From DATJMJ01 sp035503915 (GTDB taxonomy: Bacteria > Actinomycetota > Acidimicrobiia > Acidimicrobiales > Palsa-688): a DNA stretch of 41,832 nucleotides. The translations under genes and the position numbers were made by a program. The notes under the pieces were generated by a model. The model did not search any database and was not told where the DNA came from. It worked only from the letters and a program-made list of their open reading frames with translations. Numbering within the stretch: position 1 is the first letter of the stretch; the number at the start of each line of letters is the position of its first letter. Positions 17,889 through 25,736 of the stretch are shown piece by piece. Location of the stretch: assembly GCA_035503915.1 (NCBI GenBank), contig DATJSU010000008.1, positions 1-41,832 of the forward strand, in the 5' to 3' direction.

Positions 17889-18378
17889 TCAAGCGCTAAG
17901 GGCACGCAGCCGTTCGCGGGCCGTTCCCGGGAGGGGCCCCCAGGGGGCAATGCCGACGACGTCGCGGGTGAACCTCACGAACATCTCGAGGTCCTGGTCA
18001 CCACTTCGTGCGAGCTTCTCCAGCGCGTCGAGCCACCACGGCCACAGCTCCGAGGCCGGGGGTACAAGGCTCTCGGCGAGGGCGTGAGCGGCCTGGACAG
18101 CCCCGAAGTCGCGTTCTGTCACCGCCGATCGGACGAACATCCTCATCTTTGGGTCCGAGAGCGGGTTGACATTGCCCAGCCCTAGAGGGAGACCGGCGGG
18201 GATGCTCCCCGTTTTTTTGCCGATGAGCGCGATACCCGCAGGCTAGCGCAACGACGACCGCCTGGAGCCGGCCACCCGGGGCAAGAAGCGAGCGGGGCGC
18301 CACCAGATGGCTCAATAACGCCTGATCGATGACCTGGTGCTCGCGCGCCTGGTTCTGGGGCCCGTTACGCCTGCCGGC
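17889..18378 (-). pseudogene. Frameshifted hypothetical gene (extra A in a poly-A run)
   Basis: Two minus-strand frames join into one coding-like protein. The upstream frame reads NQAREHQVIDQALLSHLV, APRSLLAPGGRLQAVVVALA and GYRAHRQK. At 18212-18218 there are seven A residues on the coding strand; with six, reading passes directly into TGSIPAGLPLGLGNVNPLSD, PKMRMFVRSAVTERDFGAV and on to the TGA at 17889-17891. The downstream part alone (from ATG 18146) would be 85 residues. No in-frame start is visible for the upstream part; a MASKVRGG start at ATG 18403 would need a second shift near 18370. I do not recognise the family. It could be a decayed gene, a sequencing error in a homopolymer, or programmed slippage. 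Confidence 0.55.
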
Positions 18379-18506
18379 AGCCGCCCCGGACCTTCGAAGC
18401 CATGGAACTGCCCGGCGAGAAGAAGAGACTTTGGTCCTGTCAAAACGGCCCGCCGCCGTCCGATCCACATGGCAGAGCAACAGGTACTGATGGCGAGGGA
18501 CTAGAT

Positions 18507-20876
18507 ATGCAGCTACCCACGGCGGCACCACCCGTCAGCGCCGGGCGCGTGCCTGAGGGTGGCGTCGGCGTGCCTCCCCATCCCAGCATCGGCCGGTCCG
18601 TCTGGTGGTGGCACGGCATTGTTGCCTCCCTCGTCGTTGCTTACGCCGTGTCCACTTTCGTGGTGCGCCGCCCGGCCAGCGGCTACACCACGCTGTGGGA
18701 AGGCTGGGTCTACAACTTCGCCGAGACTTTGCCCGCGGTGCCGATCTTCCTCCGGGTGTGGCGGCGCGCGGAACTGCGCTCGGCCTGGTGCACCATGGGC
18801 TTGGCCGTGCTGCTGAACTCGGTGGGCAACCTCGTGTACACCTACCACGACCAAAACCTCAACCCGGTGCCCAACCCGGCGCCTAGCGACATTTTTTACC
18901 TCCTCGACTGCGCCGCGTTCATTCTCGGTGTGGCGTTGCTCACTCAGGCCGCGTTCGGGCGGATCCATCTCAGCGTCCGCCTCGACGGCGCCATCGCCGG
19001 TCTCGCCGTCGGCGCGGTTGTGGGCACCATTTGGTTCGGCCCGCTCCTGCACGGGAGCGGGCACCCGCTGCAAGTGGCCGTGAACCTGGCCTACCCCAGC
19101 AGCGACCTTGTGCTGGTGGTGCTTCTCGTCGCCGGCCTCGCCCCTCAGCGCTACCGTCCCGGGTGGCCCGTGGCGGTGACGATGGCCGGAGTGGTGTGGT
19201 TCCTCGTCGGCAACATCATCTCGATGCGCGAGCAATTGTCCAACAGCTACGTTACCGGGACACCGCTCGACGTGACCTGGTTGATAGGCCTGGCGCTGAT
19301 AGGCCTGGCCTCGTCGCTCCCCACCCGCCGCCCCTCTGCCCCGGGCGCTCCCGGGCAGGCCATCGCCGGCATCGGCGCGGTGCCTGTAATGGCAAGCGTC
19401 GTGTCGATCGGGGTCGTGGTCGCCCTGATGCGCCAGCCTCACTATTCCGAGGCCTTACTGGCGACCGCCCTAGGCGCGCTCCTCCTGGTCATCCTGCGCA
19501 TGTCCATGACCCTGCGCGAGTTGCGCCAATCGGCCGTGAACTACACGGACGCACGCACTGACTACCTGACCGACCTGCCCAACCGGCGGGCCTTCCTGGA
19601 GGGGTTGAGCGCGCGTCACGGCCGGGACGGTGTGGTCCGGGCCGGGATGCTCCTGATCGACCTCGACGGGTTCAAAGAGGTGAACGACGCCCTGGGCCAT
19701 GCTGCCGGAGACGAACTTCTCCAACAGGTGGCCCGGCGGTTCGAGCGGTACCTGGGCGATGCTGGCTTGCTGGCCAGGTTGGGCGGTGACGAGTTCGCTT
19801 TTGCTTGCGCACCACGGGAGGCCGAGGACCTGGAGGACTTGGCCGAACAGTTGGTCGGGCAACTGGTTGCCCCGTTCCCCCTCGAGGAGATCACTGTCCG
19901 GGTCGGCGCAAGCGTTGGGGTCGTCCTCGCCGGCGCCGGCTGCTCTGCCGGCGAGTTGTTGAGGTGCGCCGACGTGGCGCTCTACGAGGCAAAGCGCGCG
20001 CAGTCCGGCGTTTCGTTGTACCGGGCCGACAGCGACCCCAACAGCAGGAGCCGCCTCGAGCTCCTGAGCAGCCTACGGCTTGCCATCACGGCCAAGGACC
20101 TGGTGCTGCACTACCAACCTCAGGTAGATCTGGCCACTGGGTGCCCAAATGGCGCGGAGGCATTGGTGCGCTGGCCGCACCCCGAGCTGGGCTTGCTATA
20201 CCCAGACGAGTTTGTACCGTTGGCCGAACAGAACGGGCTCGTGCTCCAGCTCACGCGCGTCGTGATGGACTCAGCCGTAGAGGAGGCCGCCAGGTTGGCC
20301 CGCCACGGGCACCGGCTGCAGATGAGCGTGAACATCAGCCGGCACGACCTGCTCGACGAGAGCTTCGTCGGCTACGTGGACCAGGTGCTCCAACGTCACG
20401 ATTTCCCGGCCCACCTCTTGACCCTGGAGATCACCGAGACGGTGCTCGGGGACGACCCCGAACGCGCCGCCCGTTGCGTACAACAGCTCCGGGCGCACAA
20501 CGTGAAGGTCTCCATCGACGATTTCGGCGTGGGCTACTCGTCGATGTCGCAGTTGACGACCATGGGAGTGGACGAGCTCAAGATAGACAAGTCCTTCGTG
20601 TTGAAGCTGCGCGAGGATCCCCGCATGCGGCCGATCGTCCAGATGATCGTCACCCTGGCTGAGGCGCTCGGGTTAGCTGTTGTCGCCGAAGGGGTCGAGG
20701 ATAGCGAGGTGATGGCTATCCTCCGCGAGGACGGTATCGGTACCGGGCAGGGCTATGGCATCGCCAGGCCAATGAGCGCCGACCAGCTCGAGGAGTTCGT
20801 GGGTGCCGCCGCAACGGACGGGCCTGTTCAAGCGGCTGCACTGGTGGGCGCCGGTCAGTTCTCACCGACGGGCTGA
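18507..20876 (+). CDS. Membrane-bound GGDEF-EAL c-di-GMP cyclase/phosphodiesterase
   Basis: A 789-residue protein. The N-terminal half is an integral-membrane sensor with about eight or nine hydrophobic segments (about 25-345). GGDEF follows (motif LARLGGDEF, residues 426-430), then EAL (Glu551 in EALVRW). EAL catalytic elements are all present: NISRHDL, LEITET, SIDDFGVGYSS, LKIDKSF, VAEGVED. The usual RxxD inhibitory site before GGDEF is absent (LGDAGLLARL), so product inhibition of the cyclase is not expected. Both activities look possible. The start ATG 18507 is chosen for the GAGGGA seven bases upstream; an in-frame ATG at 18402 would add 35 residues of unlikely sequence. It converges with the nickel permease with an 8-base gap. 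Confidence 0.93.
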   Translation: MQLPTAAPPVSAGRVPEGGVGVPPHPSIGRSVWWWHGIVASLVVAYAVSTFVVRRPASGYTTLWEGWVYNFAETLPAVPIFLRVWRRAELRSAWCTMGLAVLLNSVGNLVYTYHDQNLNPVPNPAPSDIFYLLDCAAFILGVALLTQAAFGRIHLSVRLDGAIAGLAVGAVVGTIWFGPLLHGSGHPLQVAVNLAYPSSDLVLVVLLVAGLAPQRYRPGWPVAVTMAGVVWFLVGNIISMREQLSNSYVTGTPLDVTWLIGLALIGLASSLPTRRPSAPGAPGQAIAGIGAVPVMASVVSIGVVVALMRQPHYSEALLATALGALLLVILRMSMTLRELRQSAVNYTDARTDYLTDLPNRRAFLEGLSARHGRDGVVRAGMLLIDLDGFKEVNDALGHAAGDELLQQVARRFERYLGDAGLLARLGGDEFAFACAPREAEDLEDLAEQLVGQLVAPFPLEEITVRVGASVGVVLAGAGCSAGELLRCADVALYEAKRAQSGVSLYRADSDPNSRSRLELLSSLRLAITAKDLVLHYQPQVDLATGCPNGAEALVRWPHPELGLLYPDEFVPLAEQNGLVLQLTRVVMDSAVEEAARLARHGHRLQMSVNISRHDLLDESFVGYVDQVLQRHDFPAHLLTLEITETVLGDDPERAARCVQQLRAHNVKVSIDDFGVGYSSMSQLTTMGVDELKIDKSFVLKLREDPRMRPIVQMIVTLAEALGLAVVAEGVEDSEVMAILREDGIGTGQGYGIARPMSADQLEEFVGAAATDGPVQAAALVGAGQFSPTG

Positions 20877-20884
20877 CCGCGGGC

Positions 20885-22054
20885 TTATGACGCCTCGCCT
20901 GGTCCTGTCTGCAGGCGGGCGGTCCATTTCTCCTCGACCCGGCCGTAGCGCCAGACGATGAGAGCGGCCAGCCAGGTGGCGACGAACAAGCCCACTATCA
21001 CGAAGCCAGCTTTGTTGATATCGAAATTGAACACGAAACCCCAGAAGCCGTGGCGTTGGCTTAGGCCAGGGATCTCCTGAGGGAGCAGTCCGAGCGTCTC
21101 GATACCGCCGATGAAGAAGCAGATCGCCACCGACAGGCCGGTGATGACCAGGTTGTAATAGACCTTGCGCACGGGGTTAAAGAAAGCCCAGCCGTACGCC
21201 ATGTTCATGAAGATGCCGTCGGTGGTGTCCATTAGGGTCATCCCAGCCGTGAAAAGGATGGGCAGGCAGATGATGGCGTACCAAGGGATGTGCTGGGACG
21301 CGTAGAGCGCAGTGGTGGCGAGCAGGGCCACTTCAGTGGCCGTGTCGAAGCCCATACCGAACACGACCCCCACGGGGTACATCTGCCACTCCTTGTTGAT
21401 GGCACCCATCCAGCGGCCGAAGAAGCGGTAGAACATGCCCCGGTTCTGGAGCTGGCGCTCGAGCTCGGCCTCGTCGTAATCGCCCCTGCGCATCGAGCGA
21501 AAGACCCTCACGATGCCCGCCAGGACGACCAGGTTGAGCAAGCCGATAAGGAACAGGAAGCTAGACGAGACGATGGTACCGAACAGGCCGCCGAACTGCT
21601 CGAGGCCGGAGTTGTTGTTGGAAACGGCCGTGAACACGGTCCTTTCGGCAATTATGATCCCCACCCCGATGGCGACGACGATGGTCGAGTGTCCCAAGGA
21701 AAAGAAGTACCCATAGGAAAGGGGCCTCGGTTGGCCCGTGCCTCGTCGCTCGTTGATGGTTTTGCGGGTCGTGTTGTCAATAGCCGAGATGTGGTCGGCG
21801 TCAAAGGCGTGGCGCAGGCCGAGGGTGTAGGCAAGTGTGCTTACACCGATGCCGAGGCCTTTGTAGTGGGCCGGGACCACGAAGGCGATGAACACGAAGA
21901 AGCCCAGGGCGTGGAGGGCGAGGATGCTGGCGTACATCGAGGTCACCCTCACCCGCTCGAGCGGGGTGAAGGCGGCGAAAGAGGCCCGCAGCATGGCAGC
22001 CGCCTTCATCGGCTGTTGCGGTACCGTCTCTGTGGCCACGCGTCCTCCCGTCAC
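20885..22054 (-). CDS. NiCoT-family nickel/cobalt permease (HoxN/NixA type)
   Basis: An inner-membrane secondary transporter of about 389 residues and eight helices that imports Ni2+ and/or Co2+. The family signature in helix II is exact: RHAFDADHI with HAFDADH at residues 82-88 (H-x4-D-H), and the second signature region includes GFDTATEVALLA and later GMTLMDTTDG. GTG 22054 is the longest start; GTG 22039 has GGGAGG four bases upstream and may be the true start (384 residues). It is divergent from a Fur-family regulator, and a Nur-box-like palindrome covers its predicted -35, suggesting repression when metal is sufficient. Whether nickel or cobalt is preferred cannot be read from sequence. 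No nickel enzyme lies in the window. Confidence 0.93.
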   Translation of the reverse strand: MTGGRVATETVPQQPMKAAAMLRASFAAFTPLERVRVTSMYASILALHALGFFVFIAFVVPAHYKGLGIGVSTLAYTLGLRHAFDADHISAIDNTTRKTINERRGTGQPRPLSYGYFFSLGHSTIVVAIGVGIIIAERTVFTAVSNNNSGLEQFGGLFGTIVSSSFLFLIGLLNLVVLAGIVRVFRSMRRGDYDEAELERQLQNRGMFYRFFGRWMGAINKEWQMYPVGVVFGMGFDTATEVALLATTALYASQHIPWYAIICLPILFTAGMTLMDTTDGIFMNMAYGWAFFNPVRKVYYNLVITGLSVAICFFIGGIETLGLLPQEIPGLSQRHGFWGFVFNFDINKAGFVIVGLFVATWLAALIVWRYGRVEEKWTARLQTGPGEAS

Positions 22055-22089
22055 CGCGGGCGCCCTCGCCCAGCCAGCCTCAAGGGGCT

Positions 22090-22120
22090 ATCCTATAACC
22101 AGATGCGATCTGGGCGCAAT
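22090..22120 (-). promoter_or_regulatory. Predicted permease promoter with Nur-box-like operator
   Basis: Reading toward the permease: a -35-like TTGCGC (22119-22114), 18 bases, then a -10-like TAGGAT (22095-22090). Over the -35 lies TGC-N9-GCA (22104-22118; arms TGCG and CGCA), the half-site spacing described for the nickel regulator Nur (tTGCaa-N5-ttGCAA). A bound repressor would block the promoter. Sequence match is seen; function is inference. Confidence 0.45.
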
Positions 22121-22172
22121 AGCGTCCAGCACTCAGGACGCTCCAGGTAACGAGGCGTAACGTGATAGGCCG

Positions 22173-22658
22173 ATGAGCAAGCCGGTGGCCCGACCGGGCG
22201 CCTGGCCCGGCAGGACGGCCACTTCGGTGGACGAGGTCTTCGCCCTTGTCCGCGCCCGCGGAGGGAGGGCCACGTCTTCACGCCGGGCCATACTCGAAGT
22301 GCTCTTCGAAGCTGGTGAGCACCTTACGGCCGAGTCCATCGCCCGTGCCGTCCAGGAGCGGGCGCCAGAGGTCCACATGTCCACGATCTACCGCAACCTG
22401 GAGGACATGCAGCGCTTGGGTGTGCTCGTCCACAGCCACCTCGGGCACGGCCCGGCCACTTACCAGCTTGCGTCGGCCGCCCACGCGCATTTCCTTTGCG
22501 AGGTGTGCGAGTCGACCTTCGAAGCCCCGGTCGACGTCTTCTCCGGGCTGGCGAAGTCAGTCAAGGCCCGGATCGGCTTTTCTATTGACCCGGTCCACTT
22601 CGCCATGCTCGGGCGCTGCGCTGCCTGCCAAGCGGCCGCCCCTCTGGTTTCCCGCTGA
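22173..22658 (+). CDS. Fur-family metalloregulator (probably Nur-like)
   Basis: A 161-residue metal-dependent DNA-binding regulator. The winged helix carries the recognition-helix motif STIYRNLEDMQRLG (about 70-83). The dimerisation domain has HAHFLCEVC with His104, His106 and the CxxC pair Cys109/Cys112; a second CxxC pair is Cys149/Cys152 (structural zinc). Extra histidines (VHSHLGHG, 87-92) lie in the hinge, where Fur-family sensory sites form. The divergent NiCoT permease and the Nur-box-like site in the 118-base gap suggest nickel sensing. A direct repeat of GTAACG (22147-22152, 22157-22162) sits just before its own start and may be part of its promoter or operator. Fur, Zur or PerR function cannot be excluded by sequence alone. 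Confidence 0.9.
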   Translation: MSKPVARPGAWPGRTATSVDEVFALVRARGGRATSSRRAILEVLFEAGEHLTAESIARAVQERAPEVHMSTIYRNLEDMQRLGVLVHSHLGHGPATYQLASAAHAHFLCEVCESTFEAPVDVFSGLAKSVKARIGFSIDPVHFAMLGRCAACQAAAPLVSR

Positions 22659-22826
22659 CCTCGCCCGAGTAGGTGAGAGCGGCACCCAGCCCCGACCCAA
22701 AAAGTGACTTGGCAACAAGCCATGGACGGGCGGCGAATGGCCAACCTGCTTGCCGACCAGCCGCAAAGTGACGACGTGCGACGCAGACTTACCCCGCACT
22801 GACTCCGGCCCGCGCAGTTCTGGTCG

Positions 22827-23216
22827 GTGTGGTTGCCCCACGCCGGGCCGGTTCCGCCAAGGCCTGTTGAGCGGTGCGTGTCACAGCGAGACCTCAACAC
22901 CACCCGCCAGCTGGGTGGCGCGATCGGGCTGGCCGCGACGGCGGCCGTCGCCGCCGCGGTCCATCCCCACTCGGCAGGGCACCACGCCCTGGTCTACGCC
23001 TTGACCAGCGGTTACGACCGGGCCTTGGGCGTCTGCGCCGGGGTGCTGGTCGTAGGCGCTCTTTTGGCGCTCTTTTTCCCTGCGCAACCTAGGGAGCCAC
23101 AGGCCCCGGTCCCGCCGGCCGACCCGTCATGGGCCCTGAAGGACAGGGGAGAGGCTCAAATGGCTCTTGGGCCCCAGCCGGCATTGGAGCTCGTACCCGC
23201 ACGGGATGCCGGCTAA
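22827..23216 (+). pseudogene. C-terminal fragment of an MFS drug exporter (DHA2/EmrB type)
   Basis: From about 22880 the frame reads LNTTRQLGGAIGLAATAAVA, then ALTSGYDRALGVCAGVLVVGALLALFF, which corresponds to the last two helices of DHA2-family exporters. About 110 of an expected 450-500 residues remain. Upstream sequence (from GTG 22827) bears no resemblance to the missing transporter body, and no start or ribosome site is convincing. It is a deletion remnant beside the ECF41 gene. Confidence 0.72.
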
Positions 23217-23285
23217 CCAACCGTTGCGACCCCGAGCTGTTCCCACGGCACGAACACACCCGAACACAAAGGAGCAAACAAAACG

Positions 23286-23366
23286 ATGAGCAGCACTGAG
23301 TCGGCACCCCAGAGCGAGCCCCAAGTGCGACCGTACCGGGCTGTTCGCCCAAGGGGACGGTCGTGA
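23286..23366 (+). CDS. Possible 26-residue leader or gene remnant upstream of the sigma factor
   Basis: ATG 23286 opens a 26-codon frame (MSSTESAPQSEPQVRPYRAV and six more residues) ending TGA 23364-23366, three bases before the sigma-factor ATG at 23370. GGAG lies at 23271-23274, a long 11-base spacer. The close spacing would allow translational coupling. It may be the N terminus of a deleted gene or a small leader peptide. No family is recognised. Confidence 0.3.
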   Translation: MSSTESAPQSEPQVRPYRAVRPRGRS

Positions 23367-23369
23367 ACG

Positions 23370-24296
23370 ATGGACGCTCCTCCGCTGGACGACGAAACCG
23401 AGCTACGGCCCCTCATGTTCTCTATCGCCTACCGGATGACCGGCAGCGTCGCCGAGGCCGAGGACATAGTTCAAGAGGCGTTCTTCCGTATAGGGCGCGC
23501 GCGGGAGAACGGGGTCGTGGTCGCCTCGCCCAAGGCCTACCTGACTGCGACCACCACCCGCCTGGCGATCAACTACCTACGCTCGGCTCGCGCCCGCCGG
23601 GAGTCCTATGTGGGCACCTGGTTGCCCGAGCCGGTCGTGGCCGACCTGGACGAGAGCCCCGAGCAAATGGCTGAGCTGTCCGACTCTCTCTCCATGGCTT
23701 TCCTTTTGCTGCTCGAAAGCCTCACACCCGTCGAACGAGCCGTGTTCTTGCTCCGGGAGGTCTTCGAGTACCCCTACGAGGACATCGCCCCGGTTGTTGA
23801 CAAGAGCGAGGCCAACTGCCGGCAGATCTTCGCACGCTCCCGCCAGCGCATAGGTGGCCAGCAAGCCCGCTACGAGGCATCGCGCGAACAAAGCGAGGCC
23901 CTCGTCGTCTCCTTCCTCGCCGCCGCCCGCGACGGCGACCTCGGCCAACTGGTCGACCTCCTGGCCGCGGACGCCGCCTTCTACGGCGACGGGGGCGGCA
24001 AGGCAACCAGTACCCCCCAACCGCTCTTCGGCAGGGACCAGGTAGCCATCTTCGTTGTCACCCTGTTCGAACGGGCAAAGCGACTGGGGATAAGCCTCGA
24101 ACCGGTACTCGTAAATGGCGGCCCTGGGGTCATCAGCCACGACCCCCAAGGCAAGGTCGTCAGCGTCCTCTCCTTCGAAGTGCTCGACGGCGTCGTCGAA
24201 ACCATCCGTGGCATCACAAACCCCAACAAGCTCGGCCACCTTGGCGTCGTCTCCGACCTCCTCCGGATCCGCCACGACCAAGACCACAGGCCCTGA
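23370..24296 (+). CDS. ECF41-type RNA polymerase sigma factor with SnoaL-like tail
   Basis: A 308-residue extracytoplasmic-function sigma factor. Sigma2 (about 8-78) contains AYRMTGSVAEAEDIVQEAF; sigma4 (about 108-165) contains LTPVERAVFLLREVFEY and the helix-turn-helix EANCRQIFARSR. The C-terminal SnoaL-like extension (about 175-300) regulates activity in place of an anti-sigma factor. Three ECF41 hallmarks are present: WLPEP in the linker (84-88), DGGGK (207-211) and NPNKL (284-288, usually NPDKL). ECF41 genes normally adjoin a carboxymuconolactone decarboxylase, oxidoreductase or epimerase target gene; here both neighbours on this strand are fragments (MFS upstream, berberine-bridge-type oxidase downstream), so the original target may be lost. 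Confidence 0.93.
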   Translation: MDAPPLDDETELRPLMFSIAYRMTGSVAEAEDIVQEAFFRIGRARENGVVVASPKAYLTATTTRLAINYLRSARARRESYVGTWLPEPVVADLDESPEQMAELSDSLSMAFLLLLESLTPVERAVFLLREVFEYPYEDIAPVVDKSEANCRQIFARSRQRIGGQQARYEASREQSEALVVSFLAAARDGDLGQLVDLLAADAAFYGDGGGKATSTPQPLFGRDQVAIFVVTLFERAKRLGISLEPVLVNGGPGVISHDPQGKVVSVLSFEVLDGVVETIRGITNPNKLGHLGVVSDLLRIRHDQDHRP

Positions 24297-24486
24297 AGGG
24301 CGCAGATCACCTCAGCAGGTGCAACCTGAAAAGCAAGCTAGCCGGGACCGGTCACGGTTGCCACCTTCGCGGCCGGCGAAGGGCGGTGTCACTATGTGGC
24401 GCTCGATAAGGGCAATTCCGGGGGCACGCCGCAGAGTATGCGCCCCGGCCATTGCGCAGCTTACCCTTCTCCAATATGGTCGCTAG

Positions 24487-24768
24487 GGCCAGCGCCGGGC
24501 TGGCTCTGTCCTTAACATCGCGGCAGTGGCCCCAACCGCCGAGCTGTTCGAGGCAGACCGGGCATGGGTGCGGGCGTCCTGGTCCGACCTTGCCCCTCAT
24601 GCAGACGGTGTGGGCAGTTATGTGAACTTCATGGCCGATATCGAACAAGATCGCGTCATCGCCAGCTATGGCCCTGAAAAGTACGAACGGCTAAGCCAGC
24701 TGAAGACCAAGTACTACCCAGGTAATGTGTTCCACCTCAAGGCAAATATCCAGCCCGCGTCTGTGTAG
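24487..24768 (+). pseudogene. C-terminal fragment of a berberine-bridge-type FAD oxidase
   Basis: The frame, open from just after TAG at 24484, matches the BBE C-terminal domain: AWVRASWSDLAPHADG, SYVNFMAD, ASYGPEKYERLSQLKTKYYP and GNVFHLKANIQP. The family pattern YvNf..d, aYG..ky.RL..lK..yDP.N.F..N.NI is clear. The FAD-binding domain (about 400 residues, with its His/Cys flavin-attachment sites) is missing; GTG 24526 would give 80 residues. It follows the ECF41 gene by 190 bases and could be the remnant of that sigma factor's target oxidoreductase. Confidence 0.75.
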
Positions 24769-24848
24769 ACCCGAGCCGCAGAGGTGGAGCACCTTGGCAC
24801 TCATTGGCGCCGCCAAAGCCTTCCTGAAAGCGTGGTGTGCCTGCTTGA

Positions 24849-25736
24849 CTATTCGCTGCGGCTGAAGGCGAAAATGGCGATGCTGAGCATGATCAGGCCC
24901 ATGGCACCTACGACACCCACTTCGAGCAAAGTGGGGACGTGCCAGCCGTCCCAGCTCACGCCGGCATCGAGCTTTGCTCGGATCGCCGCCGAGACGTGCA
25001 GGTGATCGAAGACGAGGCGGCGCAGGGGGTCGACGGCGTAGGTCAGGGGGTCGGCCCGGTTCAAGACGGTCAGCCAGGTCGGTAGATCGCGGGATGGGAA
25101 CATCGAGCCGGACAGGAAGTACATCGGCATGACCATGAGCATGTTCAGCGCCATGAATGACTGCATCTGCTGGATGCGCGATGCCATCATCATCCCGAAT
25201 GCACATATGGTGAACGCCAGGAGCAGCTGGATCCCGAACACCTCGATCATCAGGAGGGGGTTGTAGGGCACTTCAACCAGCCCGGCGATGGCGATAACGA
25301 CCACGCCCTCAAACCCGGCGATGACGGCTCCGCCCAGGCACTTACCGAGAACCAGCGACCCGCGTCGGACTGGGGCCACGAGCATCTCCCGGAGGAACCC
25401 GTACTCTCTATCCCAAACCACTGATGCGGCAGCCATCATGGCTGTCATGAGGACCGACATGCCAAGGATCCCGGGGTAGAAGAAGGTGCGCAGCGACAGC
25501 CCGGGGCCTAGGTTCACGAGGGCCCCGAGCCCGCTGCCGAGCACAAAGAGGAACAGGAACGGTTGGACCAGGGCGGTGACGATCCGGATCCGGTCGTTGA
25601 GGAAGCGGATGAGCTCGCGGTAGAAAACGATCTTGATCACCCGGAACTCTCCGCCCGTAGTGCGGTTCGGGACCCGCACCGCGGTGACCCGCCTTGTTGG
25701 GCGAGCTGGCGCAGATGGTTCGACGGTGGTGGTCAT
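24849..25736 (-). CDS. ABC-2 type exporter permease (DrrB-like)
   Basis: A 295-residue permease with about six transmembrane segments. Typical ABC-2 features: a cytoplasmic N terminus (about 1-55), YRELIRFLNDRIR before the first helix, the first helix FLFLFVLGSGLG, the amphipathic WDREYGFLREMLVAPVRR, SMFPSRDLPTWLTVLNRADP and DPLTYAVDPLRR. It pairs with the ATPase encoded immediately upstream: the ATPase TGA overlaps this ATG by one base (TGATG). Such DrrAB pairs export drugs, lipids or polyketides; the substrate is not predictable. Confidence 0.92.
   Translation of the reverse strand: MTTTVEPSAPARPTRRVTAVRVPNRTTGGEFRVIKIVFYRELIRFLNDRIRIVTALVQPFLFLFVLGSGLGALVNLGPGLSLRTFFYPGILGMSVLMTAMMAAASVVWDREYGFLREMLVAPVRRGSLVLGKCLGGAVIAGFEGVVVIAIAGLVEVPYNPLLMIEVFGIQLLLAFTICAFGMMMASRIQQMQSFMALNMLMVMPMYFLSGSMFPSRDLPTWLTVLNRADPLTYAVDPLRRLVFDHLHVSAAIRAKLDAGVSWDGWHVPTLLEVGVVGAMGLIMLSIAIFAFSRSE

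Noticed and set aside
18402..18506. Upstream extension of the GGDEF-EAL protein
   Set aside because: The 35 added residues look non-coding, and the better ribosome site precedes ATG 18507.
22722..22802. 26-codon frame starting MDGRRMANLLADQ
   Set aside because: No convincing ribosome site and no family resemblance; too short to separate from chance.
22879..22885. TGTCACA, the -35 reported for ECF41 promoters
   Set aside because: It lies inside the MFS fragment and no CGTC follows at the required distance. A near match TGTCACT at 24387-24393 fails for the same reason.
24792..24815. Weak TTGGC / GCCAA hairpin between the oxidase fragment and the ABC permease
   Set aside because: Only five paired bases, a long loop and no U tract; not a convincing terminator.
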